Positions 46,593 to 55,096 of a stretch of 64,000 nt of DNA are shown here, piece after piece. Numbering within the stretch: position 1 is the stretch's first letter; the number at the start of each line of letters is the position of its first letter. The stretch covers positions 1-64,000 of the forward strand of contig NZ_FNEX01000024.1 in assembly GCF_900100435.1 (NCBI RefSeq). Reading direction: 5' to 3'. The notes under the pieces are model-generated. The model searched no databases and was not told the DNA's origin. It saw only the letters and a program-made list of their open reading frames with translations. This DNA comes from Pedobacter sp. ok626. GTDB lineage: Bacteria > Bacteroidota > Bacteroidia > Sphingobacteriales > Sphingobacteriaceae. A program made the translations under genes and the position numbers.

Positions 46593-47792
46593 ATGCTAAA
46601 AAATAAAAAAATAATTCTTGGCGTTTGCGGCAGCATTGCAGCTTATAAATCAGCTATACTAGTAAGACTACTGGTAAAGGCTGGCGCAAACGTCAAAGTA
46701 ATTCTTACAGCCGACGCGGGAAATTTCATTACTCCCCTCACCCTGGCTACCCTCAGTAAGAATCCTGTTTACACACAATATTTCGAAGAAGAAACCGGCG
46801 TTTGGAGCAACCATGTAGAATTGGGCCTTTGGGCAGACTTAATGGTTATTGCCCCAGCAAGTGCCAACACTTTAGCCAAAATGGCTGGTGGCTTATGCGA
46901 TAACCTACTTACGGCTGTCTACTTATCCGCTAAATGCCCGGTATTTGTTGCTCCGGCAATGGACCTGGATATGTGGAAACATGAGAGTACTCAAGCTAAT
47001 ATTAATAAAATACTCTCATACGGAAATCAGGTGATTAAACCTGGAAGTGGCGAGCTGGCAAGCGGTTTATATGGGGAAGGTAGAATGGCCGAACCAGAAG
47101 AAATTGTTGCTTTCTTATCGGATGCAGTAAGTGCTTCACTCCCCTTATTGGGAAAAAAGGTATTGGTTACTGCCGGTCCAACTTATGAAGCTATCGATCC
47201 TGTACGTTTTATTGGAAATCACTCTTCAGGTAAGATGGGTTTTGCTATTGCAGATCGGTTTGCCAGTTTAGGTGCCGACGTAACACTGATTACAGGCCCT
47301 ACTTCGGAAAAAAGTACTTACCCATTGAAACGTATTGATGTAGTGAGTGCTGCTGATATGCTACATGCCTGTAAAGCTGAGTTTAATGCTGCTGAGATCA
47401 CAGTAATGAGTGCTGCTGTTGCAGATTATACTCCCGTACAAAAAGCCAATCAGAAGATTAAAAAAACGAGTAGCGAATTTAGTCTGGAGTTAAAAAAGAC
47501 TGAAGACATCCTGGCTACACTCGGACAGTTAAAAAAAGCAGGACAAATATTGGTTGGTTTTGCTTTGGAAACTGAGAATGAGGAAGAATATGCAAAAGGT
47601 AAGTTGGTCAAAAAAAATCTAGACCTTATTGTGCTCAATTCGCTGAACGATAAAGGTGCTGGCTTTAAAATGGATACCAATAAAATAACTATATTTAATA
47701 AAGCTGCTGAAAAAAACGTTTTTGAAATGAAATCGAAGACAGCCGTGGCAATTGACATCTGTAATGAAATATTAAAACTGGCCAAAGCATGA
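46593..47792 (+). CDS. coaBC: Bifunctional phosphopantothenoylcysteine decarboxylase/synthetase CoaBC
   Basis: Coenzyme A biosynthesis enzyme (399 aa). The N-terminal flavoprotein (CoaC, ~1-180) has ILGVCGSIAAYKSAILVRLL, the catalytic His segment NHVELGLWADLMVIAPASANTLAKMAGG and the substrate-binding PAMDLDMW. The C-terminal CoaB domain (~185-399) has LVTAGPTYEAIDPVRFIGNHSSGKMG and the ADYTP loop. Length is standard. The stop overlaps the next start by four bases (ATGA). Confidence 0.96.
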   Translation: MLKNKKIILGVCGSIAAYKSAILVRLLVKAGANVKVILTADAGNFITPLTLATLSKNPVYTQYFEEETGVWSNHVELGLWADLMVIAPASANTLAKMAGGLCDNLLTAVYLSAKCPVFVAPAMDLDMWKHESTQANINKILSYGNQVIKPGSGELASGLYGEGRMAEPEEIVAFLSDAVSASLPLLGKKVLVTAGPTYEAIDPVRFIGNHSSGKMGFAIADRFASLGADVTLITGPTSEKSTYPLKRIDVVSAADMLHACKAEFNAAEITVMSAAVADYTPVQKANQKIKKTSSEFSLELKKTEDILATLGQLKKAGQILVGFALETENEEEYAKGKLVKKNLDLIVLNSLNDKGAGFKMDTNKITIFNKAAEKNVFEMKSKTAVAIDICNEILKLAKA

Positions 47793-48694
47793 AAAAACGC
47801 TACTCCCTCATTTTCTTAATCCTTTTTTTCTGCAGTACTTATAGTATAGCACAAGAACTAAATGCCAGGGTACAGATACTGGCGCCTACCGTTCCGAACA
47901 TCAATAAAAGAAATTTAGAAATACTTCAAAATATCATCAGGGAGTTTTTAAACAACAATAAGTGGAGTAATGAAACTTATACACCTATTGAGCGCATTGA
48001 GTGTAATTTTGTGATCACGATAACGGCCTGGGATGGGGGGGCGGGCTATAAAGCTGAGGCACAGATTCAATCGAGCAGACCGGTTTACAACACCGCATAC
48101 AATAGCACTTTGTTGAACATCAGCGACAAGGATTACGATTTTAATTACAATGAAGGCCAATCTTTAGATTTCTCTGATCAGAACTTTATTTCCAATTTAA
48201 GCTCTCTTCTTAGTTTTTATGCATACACCATTATCGGTTTGGATAAAGACAGCTTTAATAAATTAGGCGGTACGTATTTTTACAATAAAGCTCAGAATAT
48301 TTTAAATGTTGCTCAAGTATCTGGCAACAAGGGCTGGAAGGCGTTCGATGGCTTAAAAAACAGATATTGGTTAAATGAGAACCTACAGAATAAAAGTTTT
48401 GAGGAACTGAGACAGTTTATTTACGATTACCACTTGAATGGACTGGACCTGATGCAAGAAGATCCAATTGCTGGAACCAAAAGAATCATCACCCTCCTAT
48501 CGGCCTTAAAAAAAATGGATAAGCAAAAGCTAGGTTCTATTTTTCCTAACATGTATCTAGCTACCAAAGCTGATGAACTGGTTAATATCCTTTCTGCCAC
48601 CAATCCCCAGGATAAAATTCAGGCATACAACCTGCTCTCTGAAATTGATCCAGCCAACATCAATAAATACGAAGCGCTAAAAAATTCCCGTTAA
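47789..48694 (+). CDS. DUF4835 family exported protein
   Basis: Exported protein of unknown function (301 aa) conserved in Bacteroidota next to coaBC and recN. The signal peptide ends at YSIAQ (~22). It starts with ELNARVQILAPTVPNINKRNLEILQNIIREFLNNNKW, the family's recognisable N-terminus, and has NKGWKAFDGLKNRYWLNENL further on. The overlap with coaBC (ATGA) shows co-translation. No enzymatic motif was seen; an envelope role is plausible but unproven. Confidence 0.88.
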   Translation: MKKRYSLIFLILFFCSTYSIAQELNARVQILAPTVPNINKRNLEILQNIIREFLNNNKWSNETYTPIERIECNFVITITAWDGGAGYKAEAQIQSSRPVYNTAYNSTLLNISDKDYDFNYNEGQSLDFSDQNFISNLSSLLSFYAYTIIGLDKDSFNKLGGTYFYNKAQNILNVAQVSGNKGWKAFDGLKNRYWLNENLQNKSFEELRQFIYDYHLNGLDLMQEDPIAGTKRIITLLSALKKMDKQKLGSIFPNMYLATKADELVNILSATNPQDKIQAYNLLSEIDPANINKYEALKNSR

Positions 48695-48743
48695 CCCCTT
48701 TATTACAACACATTAAAAAAAATATGTTAAACTATTTTTAATA

Positions 48744-48783
48744 TACGAACAGATTCGTATATTTGATTACGAAACAATTCGTA
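48744..48783 (+). promoter_or_regulatory. Tandem BlaI-type operators around the -7 box
   Basis: Two perfect dyads TACGAA-N4-TTCGTA lie at 48744-48759 and 48768-48783, 24 bp centre to centre, just before the blaI-like start at 48794. The -7 consensus TATATTTG (48758-48765) falls between and into the first dyad, so a bound repressor would block RNA polymerase. BlaI/MecI proteins bind comparable palindromes; autoregulation is the natural reading. Confidence 0.8.
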
Positions 48784-48793
48784 GATAAAGATT

Positions 48794-49177
48794 ATGGCAG
48801 CGATAAATAACCTTAAACCTACAGAAAGCGAACTCGAAATCTTACAGATTCTGTGGGAAAAGGGAAACTGTACGGTTAGGGATGTACACGAGATTTTAGA
48901 AAAGAATAAAGATGCCGGCTATACAACAACGCTTAAACTCATGCAGATTATGCTAGAGAAAGGTTTAGTGGCCCGGGACGCTTCTTCTAAAACGCATATC
49001 TACCGCGCCTTACTAAACCAGGAAAAAACCCAACAGCACCTGGTTGATAAAATGATAGACAATGTTTTTAATGGCTCGGCGGCGCGTATGGTTATGCAAG
49101 CGCTGGGCAACCATACTGCAAGCAAGGAGGAGATTGATTCAATAAAAAAATATTTAGACGGACTAAGTAATCAATAA
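48794..49177 (+). CDS. BlaI/MecI/CopY-family transcriptional repressor
   Basis: Winged-helix repressor (127 aa). The family signature is clear: LKPTESELEILQILWEKGNCTVRDVHEILEKNKDAGYTTTLKLMQIMLEKGLVARD (~7-62) is the DNA-binding domain, followed by a helical dimerisation tail. It is encoded 3 bp upstream of a BlaR1-like M56 peptidase gene, the usual partner that inactivates it by cleavage. The two dyads upstream indicate autorepression. No beta-lactamase gene is nearby, so the regulon is unknown. Confidence 0.93.
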   Translation: MAAINNLKPTESELEILQILWEKGNCTVRDVHEILEKNKDAGYTTTLKLMQIMLEKGLVARDASSKTHIYRALLNQEKTQQHLVDKMIDNVFNGSAARMVMQALGNHTASKEEIDSIKKYLDGLSNQ

Positions 49178-49180
49178 AAA

Positions 49181-50806
49181 ATGGAAGCAATTGTAAACAA
49201 CTTAATCAAAGCAACAGGATGGAGTATTTTTCACTCTTTATGGCAGGCGGCAATTATTTACGGATTATTGTTAGTACTGGTTGCGATTTTACCTCGCGTA
49301 ACCGCAAAATTAAAGCACAACCTTGCCTACGGGGCCATTTGCATGATGTTTACAAGTTTTATCATTACCTTTTTCTACTCCTTTAAATGGCCTGCTGCAG
49401 GGAAATCAGCTCCCGTTGCAGACCTTGGTCATCAGCTTATCAACAATCCGTATCTATCAGGTTTCTCCGATACCATTGGTAGCCGTACAGAGCAGTTTTT
49501 CCCTTTACTGGTAGGCGCTTATACAATTGGTTTGCTTTTGCAACTGGTTATCCTTTCCGTTGGCTACAGAAAAGTGCATTTACTAAAGCAATCTGGTAAG
49601 CAAGCGGTACCCCTGGCTTGGCAAATCACTTTCGAAGAACTCTTTTCCAAGCTAAACCTGCGTCGGCAAGTCGGTTTCTATTTGTCTGAACATGTAAACA
49701 TGCCATTGGTAGTTGGTTATTTTAAACCTATAGTTCTTTTTCCGATCGCTCTTGTTGCACAGCTAGATATTAAACAAGTTGAGGCCATCCTGATTCATGA
49801 ACTTTCGCACATTAGAAGGAATGATTATCTGCTGAACCTGATAAAAACAGCCATAGAAACGCTAATGTTCTTTAACCCTTTTGTATGGCTAAGTGGCAAA
49901 TTTATCAATATAGAACGCGAGCATGCTTGCGACGATCTGGTACTTTCGCTTACAGGAACTCCACTAACGTATGCTCATGCGCTTTTAAAACTGGAAATCC
50001 TTAAAGATAAATCTACCCCCACTCTTTCCATGGCTGCGTCGGGTAAACAACAACACTTGTATCAACGTATAAAAAGAATTACTGATATGAAAACAAATTA
50101 CAGGAATGCAAAGCAACAGCTTTTTGCAACCATGCTTGCCGTAGTTGCAATACTCTCATTGGCCTGGATCAGTCCGGCAAAAATAGCAACACCAAAAATT
50201 AAACCTAAGTCAACTGAACTCGTGGTAACCAACAGAACTGACCATTCTTTGAGCATTACCTCTACGGCACCAGATGCCCGATATGGTGTACTAAAAATAA
50301 ACATTGATACACCAAAGAAAAAGCTTAAGGTTAAAACCGTATGTGTAAAAGTAAATGGTACTGACCAAAAATTTAAAGATAGCCTTGCCCTTGTCAATGA
50401 CTTTCAATTTAATATAGACTCGACAATCAACCAAAGCCTTGCTTTTTTAAAATCTCCAAAATGGCAGGCAGATGTTAAAAAAATGGCAGAAGGCTTCAGT
50501 AAAAATTTCGATGCTAAAGCAATCGAACTACAGGCTAGAGAAGTAGAAAAACAGGCAATGAAGATGGAAAAGTATTTCAATTCTGAAAAATGGAAACAAC
50601 AACAAGTGCAAATTGAAAAGCAAGCCAAAGAAATAGAGCGACACTTCAACTCACCAGAGTTTAAAAAAAGCATAGAAAAAGAGGTGGAGAAAGCAAAAGC
50701 GCTTCAAAATTCTGCTGAGTATAAAGAATTAAAAAAGAAATTTGATGCTGATGTTGAAGCCATCAAAAAGAAAAATCAGTCAGCAACAGACAGTACATCT
50801 CATTAA
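49181..50806 (+). CDS. BlaR1-like M56 membrane metallopeptidase with unusual C-terminus
   Basis: Membrane-embedded zinc peptidase (541 aa). Membrane helices lie at ~20-37, 48-66, 106-128 and ~308-327. The gluzincin motif ILIHELSHIRRNDY places HExxH at 206-210, with the third ligand in REHACDD (~247). Instead of a penicillin-binding sensor domain the C-terminal ~200 residues carry a short beta-rich stretch and then a highly charged helical segment with a repeated unit (EKQAMKMEKYFNSEKWKQQ, then EKQAKEIERHFNSPEFKKS, ~458-500). It should sense some envelope signal and relieve BlaI-type repression; the signal is unlikely to be a beta-lactam. Confidence 0.9.
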   Translation: MEAIVNNLIKATGWSIFHSLWQAAIIYGLLLVLVAILPRVTAKLKHNLAYGAICMMFTSFIITFFYSFKWPAAGKSAPVADLGHQLINNPYLSGFSDTIGSRTEQFFPLLVGAYTIGLLLQLVILSVGYRKVHLLKQSGKQAVPLAWQITFEELFSKLNLRRQVGFYLSEHVNMPLVVGYFKPIVLFPIALVAQLDIKQVEAILIHELSHIRRNDYLLNLIKTAIETLMFFNPFVWLSGKFINIEREHACDDLVLSLTGTPLTYAHALLKLEILKDKSTPTLSMAASGKQQHLYQRIKRITDMKTNYRNAKQQLFATMLAVVAILSLAWISPAKIATPKIKPKSTELVVTNRTDHSLSITSTAPDARYGVLKINIDTPKKKLKVKTVCVKVNGTDQKFKDSLALVNDFQFNIDSTINQSLAFLKSPKWQADVKKMAEGFSKNFDAKAIELQAREVEKQAMKMEKYFNSEKWKQQQVQIEKQAKEIERHFNSPEFKKSIEKEVEKAKALQNSAEYKELKKKFDADVEAIKKKNQSATDSTSH

Positions 50807-50831
50807 CAGACCAATACACAATGTAATCAAA

Positions 50832-50860
50832 AGGCAGAGGATAATCTTCTGCCTTTTTTT
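50832..50860 (+). terminator. Terminator after the blaI-blaR1-like pair
   Basis: AGGCAGA (50832-50838) and TCTGCCT (50848-50854) form a stem followed by a T7 run, 25 bp past the stop codon. Confidence 0.85.
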
Positions 50861-50903
50861 GTGGAGTTCATCGCTAAGTTTTCATAATTTAGCAACATCA
50901 TAT

Positions 50904-52565
50904 ATGCTACAAAAACTTTCCATCCGTAACTACGCTTTGATAGACAGTGTTGATCTGGAACTTGACAAAGGTTTGAACATCATCACTGGTGAAACTGGCG
51001 CCGGTAAATCGATTATGCTTGGTGCATTATCTCTAATACTTGGACAACGTGCAGAAACAAAGTACTTTTTTAATCAGGATAAGAAATGCATTATAGAAGG
51101 CTGGTTTTTATTAGCCGATACTCAGCTGCAATCCTTATTTGAAGAAAACGATGTCGACTTTTACAAAGAAAACACGTTGAGAAGGGAAATTTCCACTGAT
51201 GGAAAATCGAGGGCATTCATCAATGATACCCCAGTAACCCTTACGGTAATGAAGCAGATTGGTGAGCGACTAATCGACATTCACTCCCAACATGCTACGC
51301 AAGAAGTTAGTGATCCCTCATTCCAATTATTGGTTGTAGATACGCTTGCTGGTCATCAGCCATTACTAATGGACTACCGCAACAAATTTAAGCTGTACAA
51401 ACAACAGCAGCAGCATTTGTCCGAATTGCAAACAAAGGCCAATGAAGCCCGGAATAAGCAAGATTATGAGCAATTTCTGTTTAATGAACTAGAAAGTGCA
51501 AGCTTACAAGCTGATGAACAGGAAAAACTGGAAACCGAATTGCAAATGCTGAATAATGCGGAAAGCATTAAAAGGAGCTTGCTTACCGCTTACAATTTAT
51601 TAAGCGAAGAAGAAACTGCCATCCTTCCCATTTTAAAAGAAGTGGTTGGCCAATTCCAAAATGTAGAAAAATTTAATCCTGAATACGAAGCTTTAAATGA
51701 GCGACTGCGCTCGGTTTTAATTGAGGTAAAAGATATTGCCGCCGAAACAGCTGGACTGGAAGAACATATTGTTTTCAATCCTGCCCGGATTGATGAGATC
51801 AATGCCCGTTTGGACCTTATCTATGGATTACAGCAAAAACACAGGGTAAACAACATTGAAGAATTACTAAACATTCAGCATCAATTATCTGATAATCTAG
51901 CTAACCTTTTAAGCAGCGATGAGGAGATTGAACAGTTGATCAAAGCCTTGGAGCTATTACAAGCTGATTTGGAAATCATGGCTGGAAAGCTATCTGCAAA
52001 TAGGACTAAGGCGATCCTGAATACTGAAGCTAGTGTTGGCAAGATCTTACATCAAGTTGGCATGCCCAATGCAAAAATAAAGATTGAACAATCACAAGCC
52101 GCAGCACTCAATAAAGACGGTAAAGACCTCATCAGCTTACTCTTCTCTGCCAATAGCGGTCAAGCACCTGCTCCGGTAGGCAAAGTAGCCTCTGGCGGTG
52201 AGCTTTCACGTTTAATGTTAGCCATTAAATCTATTATGGCTAAGCACACTTCCTTGCCTACCTTAATATTTGATGAAATCGACACGGGAATCTCCGGAGA
52301 AACCGCTTTACGCGTTGGAGATGTAATTGGAGAGTTGGAAAAGAACATGCAGGTAATTTGTATTACGCACTTACCTCAAATTGCAGCCAAAGGCGATGCA
52401 CACTACTTTGTTTATAAAAATGAGCAAAGTGAGCGTACTACAACCGGCATTCGCAAGCTAAGTAATGCTGACCGGGTAAGTGCAATTGCGGAGATGTTGA
52501 GCGGCAAAACACCGGGTGCTTCGGCCATGGAGAATGCTAAAGACCTGCTGGGTTATAAAAACTAA
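50904..52565 (+). CDS. recN: DNA repair protein RecN
   Basis: SMC-like ATPase in double-strand break repair (553 aa). The start is placed at 50904 (MLQKLSIRNYALIDSVDLEL); an in-frame upstream ATG at 50742 would overlap the M56 gene and the terminator. Walker A GETGAGKS is at 29-36, a central coiled coil spans ~150-370, and the signature and Walker B segments are ASGGELSRLMLAIKS and LIFDEIDTGISGETA (~430-465). Length is standard. It has its own transcription start, because a terminator separates it from the pair upstream. Confidence 0.96.
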   Translation: MLQKLSIRNYALIDSVDLELDKGLNIITGETGAGKSIMLGALSLILGQRAETKYFFNQDKKCIIEGWFLLADTQLQSLFEENDVDFYKENTLRREISTDGKSRAFINDTPVTLTVMKQIGERLIDIHSQHATQEVSDPSFQLLVVDTLAGHQPLLMDYRNKFKLYKQQQQHLSELQTKANEARNKQDYEQFLFNELESASLQADEQEKLETELQMLNNAESIKRSLLTAYNLLSEEETAILPILKEVVGQFQNVEKFNPEYEALNERLRSVLIEVKDIAAETAGLEEHIVFNPARIDEINARLDLIYGLQQKHRVNNIEELLNIQHQLSDNLANLLSSDEEIEQLIKALELLQADLEIMAGKLSANRTKAILNTEASVGKILHQVGMPNAKIKIEQSQAAALNKDGKDLISLLFSANSGQAPAPVGKVASGGELSRLMLAIKSIMAKHTSLPTLIFDEIDTGISGETALRVGDVIGELEKNMQVICITHLPQIAAKGDAHYFVYKNEQSERTTTGIRKLSNADRVSAIAEMLSGKTPGASAMENAKDLLGYKN

Positions 52566-52625
52566 ATGCGGTATTCTGCAAAGAAAAAAATCATTAACTT
52601 CGGCCTGTTTTAAAACAGACATACT

Positions 52626-53444
52626 ATGTATAACTTATTAAAAGGTAAACGCGGCATCATCACAGGCGCATTAGATCAAAATTCCATTGCCTGGAAAGTT
52701 GCAGAAAAAGCACACGAAGAAGGCGCAACATTTGTTTTAACAAATGCCCCTATCGCGATGCGTATGGGAGAGATTAATGCTTTGGCTGAAAAGACAGGAT
52801 CACAAATTATTCCTGCAGATGCAACCAATGTAGATGAGCTAACCAACTTGTTTACCCAATCACAAGAAATATTAGGCGGTAAAATAGATTTTGTATTGCA
52901 CTCTATCGGTATGAGTGTAAACATTCGTAAAAAGATCCCTTATACAGAATCTAATTACGATTACTTTATGAAAGGTATCGATGTTTCGGCTATGTCCTTT
53001 CACAAAATGCTTGCTGTTGCTAAAAAACTAGATGCCATTAGTGAAGGTGGTAGTGTGGTAGCGCTTACTTATATGGCTGCTCAACGCACCTACCCATTCT
53101 ATACAGACATGGCTGATATTAAAGCTATGTTGGAATCAATTGCCCGTAGCTTTGGTTACCACTATGGTTTAGAGAAAAAAGTACGTATCAATACAGTTTC
53201 TCAATCACCAACCAAAACTACTGCCGGTACTGGTATTAAAGGTTTTGGTGATTTTTATGATTATGCTGACGCTATTGCTCCATTGGGTAATGCAGATGCT
53301 GAATCTTGTGCAGATTACTGCGTAACTTTATTCTCTGATTTAACCCGCATGGTAACTATGCAAAACCTTTTCCATGATGGCGGCTACTCTTCAACTGGAG
53401 TGAGTGACATCGTGATGCAGAAAATGGGCATTGAACAACAATAA
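52626..53444 (+). CDS. fabI: Enoyl-[acyl-carrier-protein] reductase FabI
   Basis: NADH-dependent SDR-type enoyl-ACP reductase (272 aa), the last step of each fatty-acid elongation cycle. The FabI cofactor motif is GALDQNSIAWKVA (~15-27), HSIGMS follows in the core, and the active-site Tyr-x6-Lys is seen as YTDMADIK (~157-164). Full length. It lies 60 bp after recN and ends at a strong hairpin shared with the convergent gene on the other strand. Confidence 0.96.
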   Translation: MYNLLKGKRGIITGALDQNSIAWKVAEKAHEEGATFVLTNAPIAMRMGEINALAEKTGSQIIPADATNVDELTNLFTQSQEILGGKIDFVLHSIGMSVNIRKKIPYTESNYDYFMKGIDVSAMSFHKMLAVAKKLDAISEGGSVVALTYMAAQRTYPFYTDMADIKAMLESIARSFGYHYGLEKKVRINTVSQSPTKTTAGTGIKGFGDFYDYADAIAPLGNADAESCADYCVTLFSDLTRMVTMQNLFHDGGYSSTGVSDIVMQKMGIEQQ

Positions 53445-53455
53445 TTATAAAATTA

Positions 53456-53486
53456 AAACCCCGAAGCTTAAAAAGCTCCGGGGTTT
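53456..53486. terminator. Bidirectional terminator between fabI and the convergent lipoprotein gene
   Basis: AAACCCCG (53456-53463) and CGGGGTTT (53479-53486) enclose the inner complementary AAGCT segments. T-rich sequence follows on both strands, so the hairpin can serve both converging genes. Confidence 0.8.
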
Positions 53487-53512
53487 ATAAAATTTGCAAT
53501 ATAGATTGATCA

Positions 53513-54079
53513 TCAAAATGGCGGATCATTTGTTCCTCCAGCATGATAAATCACCCGGAACTTTCCTTCTGTTAATTTAGAAGTACGCTTTGGATTGGTT
53601 GCATACGCTGCATATAAGGTGGGCGAAAAAGTACCCTCAATAATATAGGCTTTGGGATCCGATTTATCTATTTTACTAATCTGCACTACATTTTGTTGTA
53701 TTGGAACTTCCGATGTAGTAGCCGACATATATTTATCAGAACTTTTGCCCCCAACTTCAGGATTGTAAAATACGCCACTGTGAGTACCGTTATCATTTTC
53801 GGTTGCAGGATAATTTCCTACTCCTATTTTATCGATGGAATGAAAAGAAAGATCCATAGTTGAACCATCTTTTGCCACTGCAAAAATAGAAAACTGCCCG
53901 TCAATAGCCGAATGACTTACATTGTACTCTTTGAATTCTTCATCCGGAAAGGCTTCCCACAGTACACCATCGACTTTTACAGAAAAGAATTCACTGGCAC
54001 CCGCACTGCTCTCCTTTTTTTTACTGCAGGCAATTAACGCTGTTATCGTAACAAGCGCGATCAATATTACGTTTTTCAT
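53513..54079 (-). CDS. Lipoprotein of unknown function (DUF6252-like)
   Basis: Small lipoprotein (188 aa) with lipobox ALIACSKKK (Cys ~18). The rest is a beta-rich domain beginning FFSVKVDGVLWEA, resembling the group of Bacteroidota lipoproteins often listed as DUF6252; that assignment is from memory of the VDGxxW start. No catalytic motif was seen. It lies downstream of another unrecognised lipoprotein on the same strand (45 bp gap), so the two may be co-transcribed. Confidence 0.75.
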   Translation of the reverse strand: MKNVILIALVTITALIACSKKKESSAGASEFFSVKVDGVLWEAFPDEEFKEYNVSHSAIDGQFSIFAVAKDGSTMDLSFHSIDKIGVGNYPATENDNGTHSGVFYNPEVGGKSSDKYMSATTSEVPIQQNVVQISKIDKSDPKAYIIEGTFSPTLYAAYATNPKRTSKLTEGKFRVIYHAGGTNDPPF

Positions 54080-54124
54080 AGGTATATATTTTTGTAATCA
54101 GATATGGTTTCGTAAGCATAGGTT

Positions 54125-54976
54125 TTAATTCAAAGGCCAACCCTCAAACAGGTTACTAACAGGCTCCCATTGGGTTGTTAGCAACGTTTGTCGGCCTTTA
54201 TCAGCACCGTTTACGGGATCATCCAGCTTATTGCGGACAAAGGAAGCGTAGGTATTCGTATTCAGGTCAACAAATACAATCTGACTGACATCTTTTCCAT
54301 TGTAGGTCGTGTTAAAAGAAAAAATAAGATCAGCTTTCGACCAGTCAATAGGATCTGCGTCCATATTTCCATTGGGCTTTTTAACCAAATCGCTAATCTT
54401 ATATCCATCAATAAACTGATTGGCACCTCCTTTTACATAAAGATACTGTTGTGATCTTACATCAAAGTAGATAGAATTATTACTGTAATTGACAATATAT
54501 GCTTCATAAAGAGAAGCACCACCTGATATTTTACCAGGGACCTTCCATGCCGGAGGCAAATTACCAAAAAAGCTTTCATAAGTTCTTATTGTAGAATAAT
54601 GGTAATCGTACACTTCTTCAGGCTTATCATTATTTACAAATTCAGACTGAAATTCGGGAATCATCCGGACGCTTGTCCAGCTTGTTGGCCAATTTTTATC
54701 CGCCTTAAAACTACTGGCCGCACCTAGTGGCAGTGATGCGGAAAACTTAAATTTACCATTAGTCATTTTAAAGACCAGTTTCTTAGGGTCATTTTTCACA
54801 CTTAAATTGAATATATATAGATCTTCATTAGCAGCATACGTCCGATCGGTAATTACAATTTTACCTGTCATATCTTCTTTTTCAGGTTCAGCTGTATCTT
54901 TCTTTTTTGAACATGAAAGAATCAATACCATGAGCCCAATAAGAGCCAGGCTTATAAGTTGTTTTGTCATTTTCAT
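54125..54976 (-). CDS. Lipoprotein of unknown function
   Basis: Not recognised. The start at 54976 (MKMTKQLISLALIGLMVLILSCSKKKD) gives a clean lipoprotein signal with Cys ~22; in-frame ATGs at 54988 and 55030 are less likely. The 283-aa product is rich in aromatic residues and beta-strand-like segments (YSTIRTYESFFGNLPPAW, SQQYLYVKGGANQF, KADLIFSFNTTYNGKDVSQ), which suggests a beta-propeller or sandwich on the surface or in the periplasm. It sits between the DUF6252-like gene and the collagen-like cassette. Confidence 0.7.
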   Translation of the reverse strand: MKMTKQLISLALIGLMVLILSCSKKKDTAEPEKEDMTGKIVITDRTYAANEDLYIFNLSVKNDPKKLVFKMTNGKFKFSASLPLGAASSFKADKNWPTSWTSVRMIPEFQSEFVNNDKPEEVYDYHYSTIRTYESFFGNLPPAWKVPGKISGGASLYEAYIVNYSNNSIYFDVRSQQYLYVKGGANQFIDGYKISDLVKKPNGNMDADPIDWSKADLIFSFNTTYNGKDVSQIVFVDLNTNTYASFVRNKLDDPVNGADKGRQTLLTTQWEPVSNLFEGWPLN

Positions 54977-55096
54977 AGGCTTTAGCATAATAGATTGAAG
55001 ATAGCAGTCACACACCCTCCAATGGTACATTAATCGATGAACCTATTTGTTTAATCGTTAAAGGGAGAGAAATATTTACCTTGTAAAATGATAAGT

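Noticed and set aside
48794..50806. Beta-lactam resistance locus
   Set aside because: The regulator pair resembles BlaI/BlaR1, but the sensor lacks the penicillin-binding domain and no beta-lactamase gene is present.
50742..50903. 54-codon N-terminal extension of RecN
   Set aside because: It overlaps the M56 gene in another frame and runs through an intrinsic terminator; the canonical RecN start is at 50904.
45291..53444. Possible genomic island around the BlaI/BlaR1-like pair
   Set aside because: No integrase, transposase, tRNA or flanking repeats were seen; only the two-gene cassette itself looks inserted.
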